Of a DNA stretch of 44,562 nucleotides, positions 23,836 through 32,816 are shown in pieces. The first letter of the stretch is position 1. The number at the start of each line of letters is the position of its first letter. The stretch covers positions 1 to 44,562 of the forward strand of contig PDSD01000034.1 in the NCBI GenBank assembly GCA_002748325.1. Reading direction: 5' to 3'. The notes under the pieces were generated by a model, which was given only the letters and a program-made list of their open reading frames with translations, was not told the DNA's origin and searched no databases. The position numbers were made by a program, and so were the translations under genes. Source of the stretch: Arachnia propionica. Lineage in GTDB: Bacteria; Actinomycetota; Actinomycetes; Propionibacteriales; Propionibacteriaceae.

Positions 23836-25197
23836 GTGGAGACTTCATCCGCAGACCTCACGCAGCTCTGGGATCGCGTGGTTGAAGCAGCAGACCCGCC
23901 ATCGCGTTCCTGGCTTAGGCGCACGCAGCCGCAGGCCATCCACGGTTCGACTTTGGTGCTTGCTGTCAGCGACGAAGCAACCCGTGACCGCATCGAGTCG
24001 AAGTTGCGCGCAAGCTTGGAACAAAGCCTGAGCGAACTGGCTGATTCCCCTACTCACTTGGCGGTAATGATCGATCCGACGCTTGTGGTTGAGCCTCGGG
24101 CCGAAGCCGTTCCCGAGGTTGTGGCTGAACCAGCGCCAGTGGTAACCCCAGAAAAAAATCTCAACGGCAATCAGAAATTAAATCCGCGATACACCTTCGA
24201 GTTTTTCGTCGCCGGTTCTTCCAACAGATTTGCCCACGCCGCTGCTGCGGCGGTTGCGGAACAACCCGGCAAGGCTTATAACCCACTGCTGATTTATGGA
24301 GCTTCCGGCCTGGGGAAAACTCACCTGCTGCATGCGATAGGCCACTATGTTGCCAGCTACTACGAGCACCTGCGCACCAAGTACGTCACTACCGAAGAAT
24401 TAACGAACGACTTCATTAACGCCATCTCGCAAAACCAGACGGCGAATTTCCGCCGAAACTACCGAGACGTTGACGTACTGCTGGTCGATGACATCCAGTT
24501 CCTGGAAGCAAAAATCCAAACCCAAGAAGAGTTCTTCCACACCTTCAACGCGCTACACAATGCGCAGAAGCAAATTGTCATGACCTCGGATCGGCCACCC
24601 AAACTGCTTGAGGCGCTAGAACCGCGGCTGCGATCCCGCTTCGAGTGGGGGCTGATGACCGACATTCAGCCGCCAGACCTGGAAACTCGCATTGCGATCC
24701 TGCGAAAAAAAGCTTCGTCAGGACGGTTAACGGCCGGCACCCAGGTGCTCGAACTGATCGCTTCGACGATCACCACCAACATCCGCGAACTGGAAGGCGC
24801 GCTCACCCGAGTCGCCGCGTTGGCCAGCCTGAACCAGCAGGAAATCGATATTTCGATAACCGAAGACGTGCTGCGCGACTTGCTGCCCACTAACCGAGAC
24901 ATACCGGTGGACGCTGATGCCATCATGAAGGCCACCAGCAACTACTTTGATATTTCGGTCGAAGACCTCACCAGTTCGAGCCGCGTCGCTCGGATCGCCA
25001 ACGCCCGACAGATCGCGATGTACCTGTGTCGCGAGTTGACTGATCTGTCGCTGCCAAAGATTGGTGCTCGTTTCGGTGGGCGTGACCACACCACCGTGTT
25101 GCATTCGGTGCGCAAGATCAATGACTTGATGAGTCAAGACCGCAACCTGTTCAACCAGGTCAGCGAACTTACCAACCTGGTCAAGCAGGGACGCTAG
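23836..25197 (+). CDS. dnaA: Chromosomal replication initiator DnaA
   Basis: DnaA binds DnaA boxes at oriC and opens the duplex. The 453-residue protein has domain I (about 5-85), a short Glu/Pro/Val-rich domain II (about 85-112), the AAA+ domain with [20 protein letters not shown], Walker A GASGLGKT (155-162) and Walker B LLVDDIQF (about 215-222), and the DNA-binding domain IV with [19 protein letters not shown] (GRDHTTV at about 415-421). Domain II is short for an actinobacterium. The GTG at 23836 is preceded by AAGGGGGAC. Confidence 0.98.
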   Translation: METSSADLTQLWDRVVEAADPPSRSWLRRTQPQAIHGSTLVLAVSDEATRDRIESKLRASLEQSLSELADSPTHLAVMIDPTLVVEPRAEAVPEVVAEPAPVVTPEKNLNGNQKLNPRYTFEFFVAGSSNRFAHAAAAAVAEQPGKAYNPLLIYGASGLGKTHLLHAIGHYVASYYEHLRTKYVTTEELTNDFINAISQNQTANFRRNYRDVDVLLVDDIQFLEAKIQTQEEFFHTFNALHNAQKQIVMTSDRPPKLLEALEPRLRSRFEWGLMTDIQPPDLETRIAILRKKASSGRLTAGTQVLELIASTITTNIRELEGALTRVAALASLNQQEIDISITEDVLRDLLPTNRDIPVDADAIMKATSNYFDISVEDLTSSSRVARIANARQIAMYLCRELTDLSLPKIGARFGGRDHTTVLHSVRKINDLMSQDRNLFNQVSELTNLVKQGR

Positions 25198-25365
25198 GTC
25201 ACCCGAAGTATCCACAGCCAGCTGGCACAACTGCCTTGGTGCCTGGGAGAACTCGCCACACCCTGTGTCGGCAACGAAATTGTGAACACTACTGCTGATA
25301 GTTATACCCAGGCACCAACATAGATATCCACCGTTAATTTCTGGTTTGGCTAGGCAAATTAGTTG

Positions 25366-25374
25366 TTATCCACA
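25366..25374 (+). promoter_or_regulatory. DnaA box
   Basis: TTATCCACA is an exact match to the bacterial DnaA box consensus, in the AT-rich part of the dnaA downstream gap. Confidence 0.75.
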
Positions 25375-25471
25375 GAATCAACAGCTCCTATGACTACTAC
25401 TGAATAGTTATTTAGAAGCTAACCTTAAAGTCACGACGGTGGAAGATGTGGAAACGCCAAACCACAACTGA

Positions 25472-25493
25472 GCCGCATCGATCGGCGTTTTTT
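25472..25493 (+). terminator. Weak hairpin with T tract before the ABC exporter genes
   Basis: GCCG and CGGC bracket CATCGAT and are followed by G and six T. The stem is only 4 bp, so termination is uncertain. Confidence 0.35.
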
Positions 25494-25524
25494 CCCAGTC
25501 AGCTTGCCTGGTACGGTCGAGGTT

Positions 25525-26475
25525 GTGACAACCGCAGCACGAGCCTTAAAGCTAAGCAAGGTCTATGGCAGCGGGGAAACCGCAGTATCAGCCTTGGCTG
25601 AAGTCGACTTGAACATCGAAGCAGGCAAGTTCACTGCCATCATGGGACCTTCAGGGTCTGGCAAGTCCACCCTCATGCATCTGCTGGCTGCGCTGGACAC
25701 GCCAACCGCTGGCGATGTCTACATCGGTGAGACGAATATCGCTGACCTCAATGATCGCGACCTCACTGTGCTGCGACGGGAGCGGATCGGTTTCATTTTC
25801 CAGGCGTTCAACCTGATTTCGACGCTGAACGCGGCAGAAAACATCCAGCTGCCAGTCAACATCGCTCGCCGTAAGGTCGACAAAGACTGGTTCGCCAAGG
25901 TCGTCTCGGCACTCGATTTATCGCAACGCCTATCGCACAAGCCAGCCGAGCTGTCAGGCGGGCAACAGCAGCGGGTCGCCTGTGCCCGAGCGATGATGAA
26001 CCGGCCAGAGATCATCTTTGCCGACGAACCAACCGGCAACTTGGACTCCACTTCTGCCCATGAGGTGTTGAAGTTCCTACGGCAAAGCGTCGACGAGCTT
26101 GAGCAGACCATCGTGATGGTTACCCATGATCCGGTGGCCGCCAGCGTTGCCGATCATGCGGTATTCCTTTCCGATGGCAGCATCATTGCGCAAACGGATC
26201 ACACCGATCACGATTCGCTGCTGGAACTCATGCGCAAGCTTTATGCCCGGCCAGCTGCTACTACGACAGCACCTAAACCGGCTGCGGCAGCGGCAACAGG
26301 AACTAGTGCAGCCAAGCACGAGGCTAGTTCGACGGCGAAGGGCACTAGCCGCGAAGCTGAATTCATCCCGGAGGATCCGTTTGCTCCCCGACCGCGTCGA
26401 GGCAGCTTGCCGCTAGATGATTTCGACCAGGATTACCCAGCCAATTCTCAGTTTTCGACGTCGCGAGAGCAGTGA
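25525..26475 (+). CDS. ABC transporter ATP-binding protein, MacB/LolD type
   Basis: The 316-residue protein has one ABC domain (about 7-228) with Walker A GPSGSGKST (41-49), QAFNLISTLNAAENI, signature LSGGQQQRVACARA, Walker B IIFADEPTGNLD and the switch histidine in MVTHDP. After the domain comes a roughly 85-residue Ala/Thr-rich and charged tail not found in LolD. I use the GTG at 25525 because the alignment starts there; TTG 25504 is possible. The stop TGA shares one base with the ATG of the FtsX-type permease gene (TGATG), so the two form a pair. Such pairs move lipids, peptides or drugs, or act in envelope stress; the substrate is unknown. Confidence 0.9.
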   Translation: MTTAARALKLSKVYGSGETAVSALAEVDLNIEAGKFTAIMGPSGSGKSTLMHLLAALDTPTAGDVYIGETNIADLNDRDLTVLRRERIGFIFQAFNLISTLNAAENIQLPVNIARRKVDKDWFAKVVSALDLSQRLSHKPAELSGGQQQRVACARAMMNRPEIIFADEPTGNLDSTSAHEVLKFLRQSVDELEQTIVMVTHDPVAASVADHAVFLSDGSIIAQTDHTDHDSLLELMRKLYARPAATTTAPKPAAAAATGTSAAKHEASSTAKGTSREAEFIPEDPFAPRPRRGSLPLDDFDQDYPANSQFSTSREQ

Positions 26476-29012
26476 TGCTACGAGCCACTTGGAAGTCGTT
26501 GTGGAGTCGCAAGTGGCGACTATTTTTGAGCACGCTGAGTATCAGCCTTGGCATCGCCTTCATTGCTGGTTCCATGATCTTCACCAACAAGCTGGACAAC
26601 AGCTTCAACGACATCATCTACAGCACCTCGGCCGACGTAAACGTCGTGCTGGATGAAGATGGCCCCAGAAAACCAGACAAGATCTCATCGGAACTAACCG
26701 ACGAGTTGCTTGCCGAAATAGAAAAGCTATCCGGCGTAAGCAAAGCGGAGGGCGATTTCGTCGCGTTCGACGTGTACCCGATGGACACCGAAGGCAGGCT
26801 GCTCAGTCTAGGTGGCGCACCAGGTCTTGGGATCTTGTTCCGTGATTCGCCTGCTATGGGCGGGCGTCCCAGCGGACGAGTCGTAGCGGGCCGGGTGCCA
26901 ACCAAGGATTCCGAGGTCGCCTTGGATCCAACTACGTTGCTGCGCAGCGGCTACCGCATCGGTGACGATATCGACATCTACGTGACCAACCAGGAAACCC
27001 GTAGCTATCAGATCGTGGGAACCGCGACGTTGGGTAACGGCGGTACCGCGGGCGCCAGTTACACGTTCATGACCCTGGCCGAGCTGCGCCGGATCTCAGC
27101 TCAATCGCAACCGCTCTATACCGGCGGCTGGATCACCATCACCGAAAGCGCTGATGCGGACAAAGTGGCCAACGAGGTCAACTCGCTACTGCCCGCTGGG
27201 CTGAAAGCGGTCACCGGTGAGAAACAGGCCAACGAGATTGAAGAGTCCCTGTCGATCGGGCTCACTTTCTTGAACTCGGTGTTGCTGATTTTCGCCGCCA
27301 TCTCGCTACTAGTTGCAGCACTGCTGATCGTCAACACGTTTTCCATTCTCATTTCGCAACGAACCCGCGAACTTGCCCTGCTAAGGGCGCTTGGCGCAAG
27401 TCGCAGCCAAGTTCGTACCTCAGTGCTGGTGGAGGCCTTCGTTGTAGCGATAGTGGGCGCCACGATCGGGCTGGGGATTGGATTCCTGCTGGTTTGGGGG
27501 GTGGCGATCGTGTTGTCGTCGCTCGGTGTGAACCTAGGCGAGGTGCGACCAAACTTGACCTGGCAGATCGCGGTGATCTCGTATGTCGTTGCAATCGCCA
27601 CTACCCTAGCCGCTGCCTACTTCCCGGCGCGCAAAGCCTCGGCTACCCGTCCGGTTGAGGCGATGACAAGAGCCAGTGCCGGCGAGCATCGCGATGTCGG
27701 CGTTAGCGCGTATGTGGGAATCGCCCTGTTGGAAGTGGGCATCGCGGCTGTGGTTTGCGGGCTGTGGCTGAACGTCGGCGACCCGCTGTATTGGGTTGGT
27801 CCCGGCTTGGCGGGAATCCTCGTCGGTGCCGTGCTCGGTAACGGGGTACTTGGCAAGCCGCTGCTGTGGCTGCTCGGCAAGATCGCGGGATTTGGGTTCG
27901 GCTCGATTGGCAAGTTGGCGCACCGAAACATCGTCCAGCAACCTCGTCGCGCTGCCGCCACTGCCGCTACCCTGGTGATCGGTCTCACCCTGGTGTCCGC
28001 GGTGGCGATTTTGGCCGCTAGCACCAATGCATCGGTTCGTGCTGACATCACTGAGAATCAGCGCGGCGACTTCGTGGTGAGTGCGGTCAATTTCCGGCCC
28101 TTCCCCCGCAGCATCGTGACCGAAGCTGCGAGTATTGACGGCGTCGAGGATGTTTGGTTGCGCGCCACCACCCAGGCGAGTTACAACGATTCCCCGATAG
28201 TGGTGACCGGGACGACGCCGCAGTCGCTGAACAACGGCATCGCCGTCGATGTGCTCGCTGGCGAATTACAAACTCACGGCGTGATGCTCAGTTACAACTT
28301 CGCGGTCGAAAACGACCAACCAATGGGCAGTCTCGTGGAGTTGGCGACCGGAAACGATTTGACCTTGAAGCTTCGGGTGACCGGCATTTTTGACGGTGAC
28401 TCAGCCCCTCGCCTGGGCGATGCGATTGTGGCGATGGAGTCCTACGGGCAATTGGGCGATTCGAAGGTGGTGGATTTCGTGTCCGTCGCCGCTACTGCCG
28501 GGGCAGACCTGGCGGAAGTACAGACCAAGTTGCAGGCCATCGTCGAAGATATCCCCACCGTGGTGGTAACCAGCAATCAGGAATATGCCGATCAGGTTTC
28601 AGCCCAGTTCGATCAGGTGTTCGCGGTGCTTTATGCGCTGCTTGGCCTCGGGTTGGTCATTTCGGTCTTGGGGATTATGAACACCCTGATCTTGTCGGTG
28701 ACCGAACGCACCAGAGAAATCGGGTTGCTGCGGGCAATTGGTTTAACCAGAGGCCAACTGCGGGTGATGATAGCTATTGAAAGCGTCATCATCTCCTTAA
28801 TTGGTACGGTAATCGGCCTTGTGATTGGCTTGGTGGCTGGCCACGCCATAGTGATGGTGTTGAACGATGCTGGCGTCACCCAGGTGACTATTCCGTGGGT
28901 GCAGCTGCTGGTGTTCTTAGTGGTGGCCGTGGTGTTTGGGCTGGTGGCAGCATTGGTGCCCAGCCAGCGGGCGGCAAAGCTAAACGTTTTGGACGCTATT
29001 GCGGTGGAGTAA
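26475..29012 (+). CDS. FtsX-like ABC transporter permease, two-domain MacB/LolCDE-related
   Basis: The 845-residue membrane protein has two copies of the FtsX permease arrangement. Copy one has a first helix (about 18-38), an outer domain (about 40-265) and three helices (about 275-400, with ISQRTRELALLRALGASRSQV between). Copy two has a helix around 495, an outer domain (about 515-690) and three helices (about 700-835, with LSVTERTREIGLLRAIGLTRGQL). The ERTREIGLLRAIG segments couple to the ATPase. The ATG at 26475 overlaps the ATPase stop by one base; GTG 26472 is an alternative. It is the partner of the preceding ATPase gene. Position between dnaA and dnaN is unusual. Confidence 0.9.
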   Translation: MLRATWKSLWSRKWRLFLSTLSISLGIAFIAGSMIFTNKLDNSFNDIIYSTSADVNVVLDEDGPRKPDKISSELTDELLAEIEKLSGVSKAEGDFVAFDVYPMDTEGRLLSLGGAPGLGILFRDSPAMGGRPSGRVVAGRVPTKDSEVALDPTTLLRSGYRIGDDIDIYVTNQETRSYQIVGTATLGNGGTAGASYTFMTLAELRRISAQSQPLYTGGWITITESADADKVANEVNSLLPAGLKAVTGEKQANEIEESLSIGLTFLNSVLLIFAAISLLVAALLIVNTFSILISQRTRELALLRALGASRSQVRTSVLVEAFVVAIVGATIGLGIGFLLVWGVAIVLSSLGVNLGEVRPNLTWQIAVISYVVAIATTLAAAYFPARKASATRPVEAMTRASAGEHRDVGVSAYVGIALLEVGIAAVVCGLWLNVGDPLYWVGPGLAGILVGAVLGNGVLGKPLLWLLGKIAGFGFGSIGKLAHRNIVQQPRRAAATAATLVIGLTLVSAVAILAASTNASVRADITENQRGDFVVSAVNFRPFPRSIVTEAASIDGVEDVWLRATTQASYNDSPIVVTGTTPQSLNNGIAVDVLAGELQTHGVMLSYNFAVENDQPMGSLVELATGNDLTLKLRVTGIFDGDSAPRLGDAIVAMESYGQLGDSKVVDFVSVAATAGADLAEVQTKLQAIVEDIPTVVVTSNQEYADQVSAQFDQVFAVLYALLGLGLVISVLGIMNTLILSVTERTREIGLLRAIGLTRGQLRVMIAIESVIISLIGTVIGLVIGLVAGHAIVMVLNDAGVTQVTIPWVQLLVFLVVAVVFGLVAALVPSQRAAKLNVLDAIAVE

Positions 29013-29123
29013 CGTGCCGGGTTTGGCTAGTTTGCGGTGGCCAGGGACTCAAATCACTGAATTGGCCGCTATGCTGGCACCAGAATTGTCGGGTGGCAAT
29101 GACAACTGTGCAAGGGGACGAAA

Positions 29124-30284
29124 GTGAAGATTCGGGTTGAACGCGATGCTCTAGCCGATGCGGTGGCTTGGGTTGCTCGTAGTTTGCCGCACCGTCCGAC
29201 GGCGCCGATCCTGTCTGGGCTTCGGCTGGAGGCGGATGATTCGGGATTGACGCTGTCGAGTTTCGACTCTTCAACTTCGGCGAAGATGAAGCTGCCTGCG
29301 CAGGTCACTGATGAGGGCGCCGCGCTGGTTTCGGGCAAACTGTTAGCCGAAATCGCCCGTAGCCTGCCGAATCAACCCGTCGAGATGGTTGCCGACCACC
29401 TGAAGGTGGAGCTGACCTGTGGCTCGGCCCGGTTCACGCTGCAAACGTTGCCCGTCGACGAATACCCCGAGCTACCCGAGCTGCCGGAGGCCTCCGGAAC
29501 CGTTGCCGCCGCCGACTTTGAAAAGGCCGTGCAACAGGTGTTTGTTGCTGCTGGCCGCGACGAAATGCTCAGTGTCTTCACCGGTGTGCGGATCGAGATC
29601 GACGGCGAACATCTTTCGCTGTTGGCCACCGACCGCTACCGCGTGGCATTGAAGGAGATCACCTGGCAGCCAACCCAGCCTGAGGTTTCCGGCGCAGTGT
29701 TGGTGCCAGGCCGGGTGCTGGCTGAGACCGCCAAGTCGATGGCTAGCGGCCAGGAAATCACAATTTCGCTGTCCACTACCGAGGCCGAAGGCGATGGCAT
29801 CGCCGGATTCGTCGGCGAGGGGCCAAAGGGCAGTCGCGAAGCCACCACCCAGCTGTTGGGCCAGCAGTTCCCGAAGGTGCGGCACCTGATGGATGTTGAC
29901 CCCAGTGTCAGCGTGCGGGTCAATACCGGCGACCTGCTGGCTGCCGTGCGGCGCGTCTCGCTCGTGGCCGAGCGCAACACCCCGCTGCGCATGATCATCA
30001 ATGACGACAACATTGCGCTGGAGGCCGCCACCGGCGACCAGGCGCAGGCCTCTGAGGCGATTGTGGCCGAGGTGCACTCCACGGCGGAAGAAAAGTCGAT
30101 CACTGCCGCCGGGTTCAACCCGACCTACCTGCTGGATGCGCTGACTGCGGTCGACGCGCCCTTCACCCACTTCTCGTTCACGCAGCCGGGCAAGCCGTGC
30201 CTGATCACCGGGCTGGCTACGCTCGACGGCGAGCAGTTGCTGGACTATCGCCACGTGATCATGCTCATGCGCCTGCCTGACTGA
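29124..30284 (+). CDS. dnaN: DNA polymerase III sliding clamp (beta subunit)
   Basis: DnaN forms the ring that tethers the polymerase to DNA. The 386-residue protein shows the three repeated clamp domains, with MKIRVERDALADAVAWVARSL at the start, LLATDRYRVALKEI in the middle and RHVIMLMRLPD at the end. The GTG at 29124 has AAGGGGAC upstream. It is separated from dnaA by the ABC exporter pair, and followed by recF 25 bp on. Confidence 0.97.
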   Translation: MKIRVERDALADAVAWVARSLPHRPTAPILSGLRLEADDSGLTLSSFDSSTSAKMKLPAQVTDEGAALVSGKLLAEIARSLPNQPVEMVADHLKVELTCGSARFTLQTLPVDEYPELPELPEASGTVAAADFEKAVQQVFVAAGRDEMLSVFTGVRIEIDGEHLSLLATDRYRVALKEITWQPTQPEVSGAVLVPGRVLAETAKSMASGQEITISLSTTEAEGDGIAGFVGEGPKGSREATTQLLGQQFPKVRHLMDVDPSVSVRVNTGDLLAAVRRVSLVAERNTPLRMIINDDNIALEAATGDQAQASEAIVAEVHSTAEEKSITAAGFNPTYLLDALTAVDAPFTHFSFTQPGKPCLITGLATLDGEQLLDYRHVIMLMRLPD

Positions 30285-30309
30285 TCGCATCGTCGCCGCG
30301 GCGTACCGC

Positions 30310-31554
30310 ATGTTTGTCACCGAGCTTACTGTCACTGACTTTCGTAACTACGCCTCGGCCAAGGTGAACCTCGGGCCCGGCATCAACGTCTTTATCGGCC
30401 CGAACGGGCAGGGCAAGACCAACCTGGTGGAGGCCGTCGAGTATCTCTCGACGATGTCTTCGCACCGGGTTGCCGCGAGCGCCCCATTGATCCGGGCCAA
30501 CTGTGACTCGGCGCTACTGGGCGCGAAGGTGCGGGCTGGGATTGATGATGAGCGGCAACTTAGCGTCGAGCTGGAGCTGTCGCGGTCTCGTTCGACACAG
30601 GCCAGGTTGAATCGTAACCAGGTGTCGCGGCCGCGCGACATTGTTGGTGCGTTGCGCACGGTGGTGTTTTCACCGATGGACCTGGCCATCGTTCGCGGTG
30701 ACCCGGCAGATCGGCGCGCTTGGCTGGATTCGATGGTGGTCACCAGATGGCCGCGGATGGCTGGGGTTAAGCAGGATTACGACCGGGTGCTAAAGCAACG
30801 AAACGCGTTGCTGAAATCGATGTCTGGTCGGCGGCTGGGGCCAAGTGGCACCGACGAGGAGTACACCTTGGAGGTGTGGAACGAGTCGCTGGCCCGGATC
30901 GGGGCGGAGTTGTTGCACGCCCGGCTGGACACGTTGGCAGACCTGCAGCCAATGGCGCAGCAGGCGTACGAGATTATCGCCCCGATCAACAATTTGGTAT
31001 CAGCAAGGTATCGAGCGAGTGTGGAGTTGGGGGACTCGCATCGGGCCGAGGACGTGCGGGGAGCACTGCAACAGCGCCTGCTGACGGCGCTAGCCGATAA
31101 CCGGGAAGCCGAGCTGGCCCGCGGCGTCACCCTGGTTGGGCCGCACCGCGACGAGATTGAGTTGCGCATCGGTGATCTGCCAGCAAAGGGTTACGCCTCG
31201 CATGGGGAATCTTGGTCGCTGGCGTTGGCGCTGCGGCTAGGCGGCTTTGAGGTGGTGCGTGCCGATGGCACCGAGCCGGTATTGGTGTTGGACGACGTGT
31301 TCGCTGAGCTGGACACCGCCCGGCGGGAGCGGTTGGCGCAGCTCGCCTCGCAAGCCGAGCAGGTGTTAATTACTGCAGCGGTCGAAACCGATGTGCCGAA
31401 GTTCGCTGCCCAACGGCGGTTCCGCGTCAACCAGGCCACGGTGAGCGAGGCCGAGGAAGTATACGATGAGGGTTCGGCAGCTGCGGCGAGCGCGGTTGTT
31501 GCGGCTGCCGAGAAGAGTCAGGCCGAAGAAGTCAGCGAGGCTGTCGATGAGTGA
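30310..31554 (+). CDS. recF: DNA replication and repair protein RecF
   Basis: RecF loads RecA at gaps with RecO and RecR. The 414-residue protein has Walker A GPNGQGKTN (30-38) and LTVTDFRNYASAKV at the start, the signature SHGESWSLALALRLG and Walker B PVLVLDDVFAELD. The C-terminal 40 residues are an Ala/Glu-rich extension beyond the normal fold. Its stop overlaps the start of the dciA-like gene by 8 bp, as is common in actinobacteria. No gnd gene sits between dnaN and recF, unlike in many streptomycetes and mycobacteria. Confidence 0.96.
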   Translation: MFVTELTVTDFRNYASAKVNLGPGINVFIGPNGQGKTNLVEAVEYLSTMSSHRVAASAPLIRANCDSALLGAKVRAGIDDERQLSVELELSRSRSTQARLNRNQVSRPRDIVGALRTVVFSPMDLAIVRGDPADRRAWLDSMVVTRWPRMAGVKQDYDRVLKQRNALLKSMSGRRLGPSGTDEEYTLEVWNESLARIGAELLHARLDTLADLQPMAQQAYEIIAPINNLVSARYRASVELGDSHRAEDVRGALQQRLLTALADNREAELARGVTLVGPHRDEIELRIGDLPAKGYASHGESWSLALALRLGGFEVVRADGTEPVLVLDDVFAELDTARRERLAQLASQAEQVLITAAVETDVPKFAAQRRFRVNQATVSEAEEVYDEGSAAAASAVVAAAEKSQAEEVSEAVDE

Positions 31555-32092
31555 ACCCCAGCTGCCAGATAGTGACCAATCACCTGCCGAAGCTGAGTTT
31601 GAGCTAGCCGAACAGGTGGCCCAACGCATCGCCGGATCGCAGTTCAGTTCGCCGTTGGCGCAGCCAGCGCCGCCGCGGCGGCGCCGCCGAAATCCGGCGG
31701 CCGGGGAGCAACGCTCCGGTGCCCACCCAGACAACCGCGACCCCCAATTGCTTGGTTCAGTGCTTAAGCAGGTTAGCCAACGCCAGGGCTGGCAGCGACA
31801 AATATCGTTGTCGCTGGTGTTGCGTCGCTGGCCGGAACTGGTGGGACAAGCCAACGCGGATCACTCCAAGCCGGTGACCTACGAAGACGGTGTATTGGTG
31901 ATCAAATGTGATTCCACGGCCTGGGCCACTGGCATGCGCTACAGCGCGTCCCAACTCGTCGCGAAACTGAACGCTGAGCTGGGCGAGCAAACCATCAAGC
32001 GGGTCGATGTCCGCGGCCCCGATGCGCCCAGCTGGAAGAAGGGACGGCTGTCGGTGCGTGACGGCCGTGGCCCGCGCGACACCTATGGCTAG
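31547..32092 (+). CDS. dciA: DUF721/DciA-family helicase-loading protein
   Basis: The 181-residue protein has a disordered acidic and arginine-rich N-terminus (about 1-60) and the DUF721 domain (about 65-181), with LLGSVLKQVSQRQGWQR, WPELVGQANADHSKPVTY, VLVIKCDSTAWATGMRY and the C-terminal GRGPRDTYG that is standard in actinobacteria. DciA loads the replicative helicase DnaB in bacteria without DnaC. The ATG at 31547 lies inside the end of recF (ATGAGTGA). The frame is open further up, but that part is antisense to nothing and is just the recF shadow. Confidence 0.9.
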   Translation: MSEPQLPDSDQSPAEAEFELAEQVAQRIAGSQFSSPLAQPAPPRRRRRNPAAGEQRSGAHPDNRDPQLLGSVLKQVSQRQGWQRQISLSLVLRRWPELVGQANADHSKPVTYEDGVLVIKCDSTAWATGMRYSASQLVAKLNAELGEQTIKRVDVRGPDAPSWKKGRLSVRDGRGPRDTYG

Positions 32093-32100
32093 GGATAGCT

Positions 32101-32194
32101 GCATTTTCCCGCGGAAAAGTCACGCCAGTAGGCAATTTCAAGGCGTTGCAGCGCTTCAACAGCGAAAGTGAGTGACTTTTCCGCGGAAAGTAGC
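32101..32194. repeat. Long near-perfect inverted repeat between dciA and trkA
   Basis: The 23-bp left arm (32101-32123) and right arm (32172-32194) match in inverted orientation, including a perfect 15-bp core CCGCGGAAAAGTCAC. A 48-bp spacer lies between. Each arm is itself nearly palindromic around CCGCGG, with A and T runs outside. It fills the space between convergent genes, so it may be a two-way terminator or a dispersed palindromic element. Confidence 0.75.
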
Positions 32195-32207
32195 ACCAAC
32201 CAGGTGA

Positions 32208-32816
32208 CTACTGCATCCGGTGGAACTCCTCCGCGTCGGCGCGCGATCCGGTAATCATGATCTGGTCGCCGGGCAGCAGCATGGTGTCGTCATCGGTGTC
32301 TTGCCAGGGCTCATCGCCGTGCTTGATCGCGATGATGCTGATTCCCCACGGGTTGTCTTCCTTGATCTCGCCGATGGTCTTTTCGGTACAGACGCTGGGG
32401 ACGGTGGTGCGCACTAGCGCCAGCCCGTCGCCGAGGTCGATGTAGTCCTGTGCCGATTCGCGCAGCAGGTGAGCGACGCGGCGGCCCATCTCGGTCTCGG
32501 GGTAGATCACGTGCTCCACCCCCAGCTGCTCCAGGATGCGGCCGTGCGCCTCGGATACGGCCTTAGCCCAGATGCTCTTTACGCCCATGCTGAGTAGCAG
32601 TGAGGTCACCAGGACGCTGGCTTCACCGGCCACTGCGTGAGTCACCTTGGTGTTCAGTGCCTGGATTACGTCGGCGTCGGTGTCCACCGCCAGCACCTCG
32701 GTGCCCATATCCATCAGCTCGAATGCCAACGCTTGCCCGAATCGGCCCAACCCGATGACGGCCACGGTGTCGACATCCAGTGCGGTATCCCTGGATAGCC
32801 AGCCCCACTTACCCAA
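32208..32816 (-). CDS. trkA: TrkA/KtrA-type potassium uptake regulatory subunit
   Basis: This cytoplasmic gating subunit binds nucleotides through an RCK-N domain and controls the TrkH/KtrB channel. The 202-residue protein has the Rossmann motif VAVIGLGRFGQALAFEL and ends with an RCK-C domain (about 120-200, with LVRTTVPSV and LLPGDQIMITG). The TTG at 32816 overlaps the end of trkH by 8 bp and has AAGGAAAGG upstream, which is why I prefer it; GTG 32765 is possible. A longer open frame further up is inside trkH. Confidence 0.9.
   Translation of the reverse strand: MGKWGWLSRDTALDVDTVAVIGLGRFGQALAFELMDMGTEVLAVDTDADVIQALNTKVTHAVAGEASVLVTSLLLSMGVKSIWAKAVSEAHGRILEQLGVEHVIYPETEMGRRVAHLLRESAQDYIDLGDGLALVRTTVPSVCTEKTIGEIKEDNPWGISIIAIKHGDEPWQDTDDDTMLLPGDQIMITGSRADAEEFHRMQ

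Larger units (their letters stand above)
25198..25524. other. Candidate replication origin (oriC) after dnaA
   Basis: This 327 bp AT-rich stretch follows dnaA. It holds one perfect DnaA box TTATCCACA (25366-25374) and weaker ones: GTATCCACA at 25208-25216, ATATCCACC at 25324-25332 and TGTGGAAAC at 25447-25455. One sampled 60-bp line (25381-25440) has 23 G/C bases, against clearly higher values in neighbouring genes, so it could be the unwinding element. The parS cluster and gene strand switch also point to the origin here. Confidence 0.7.
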
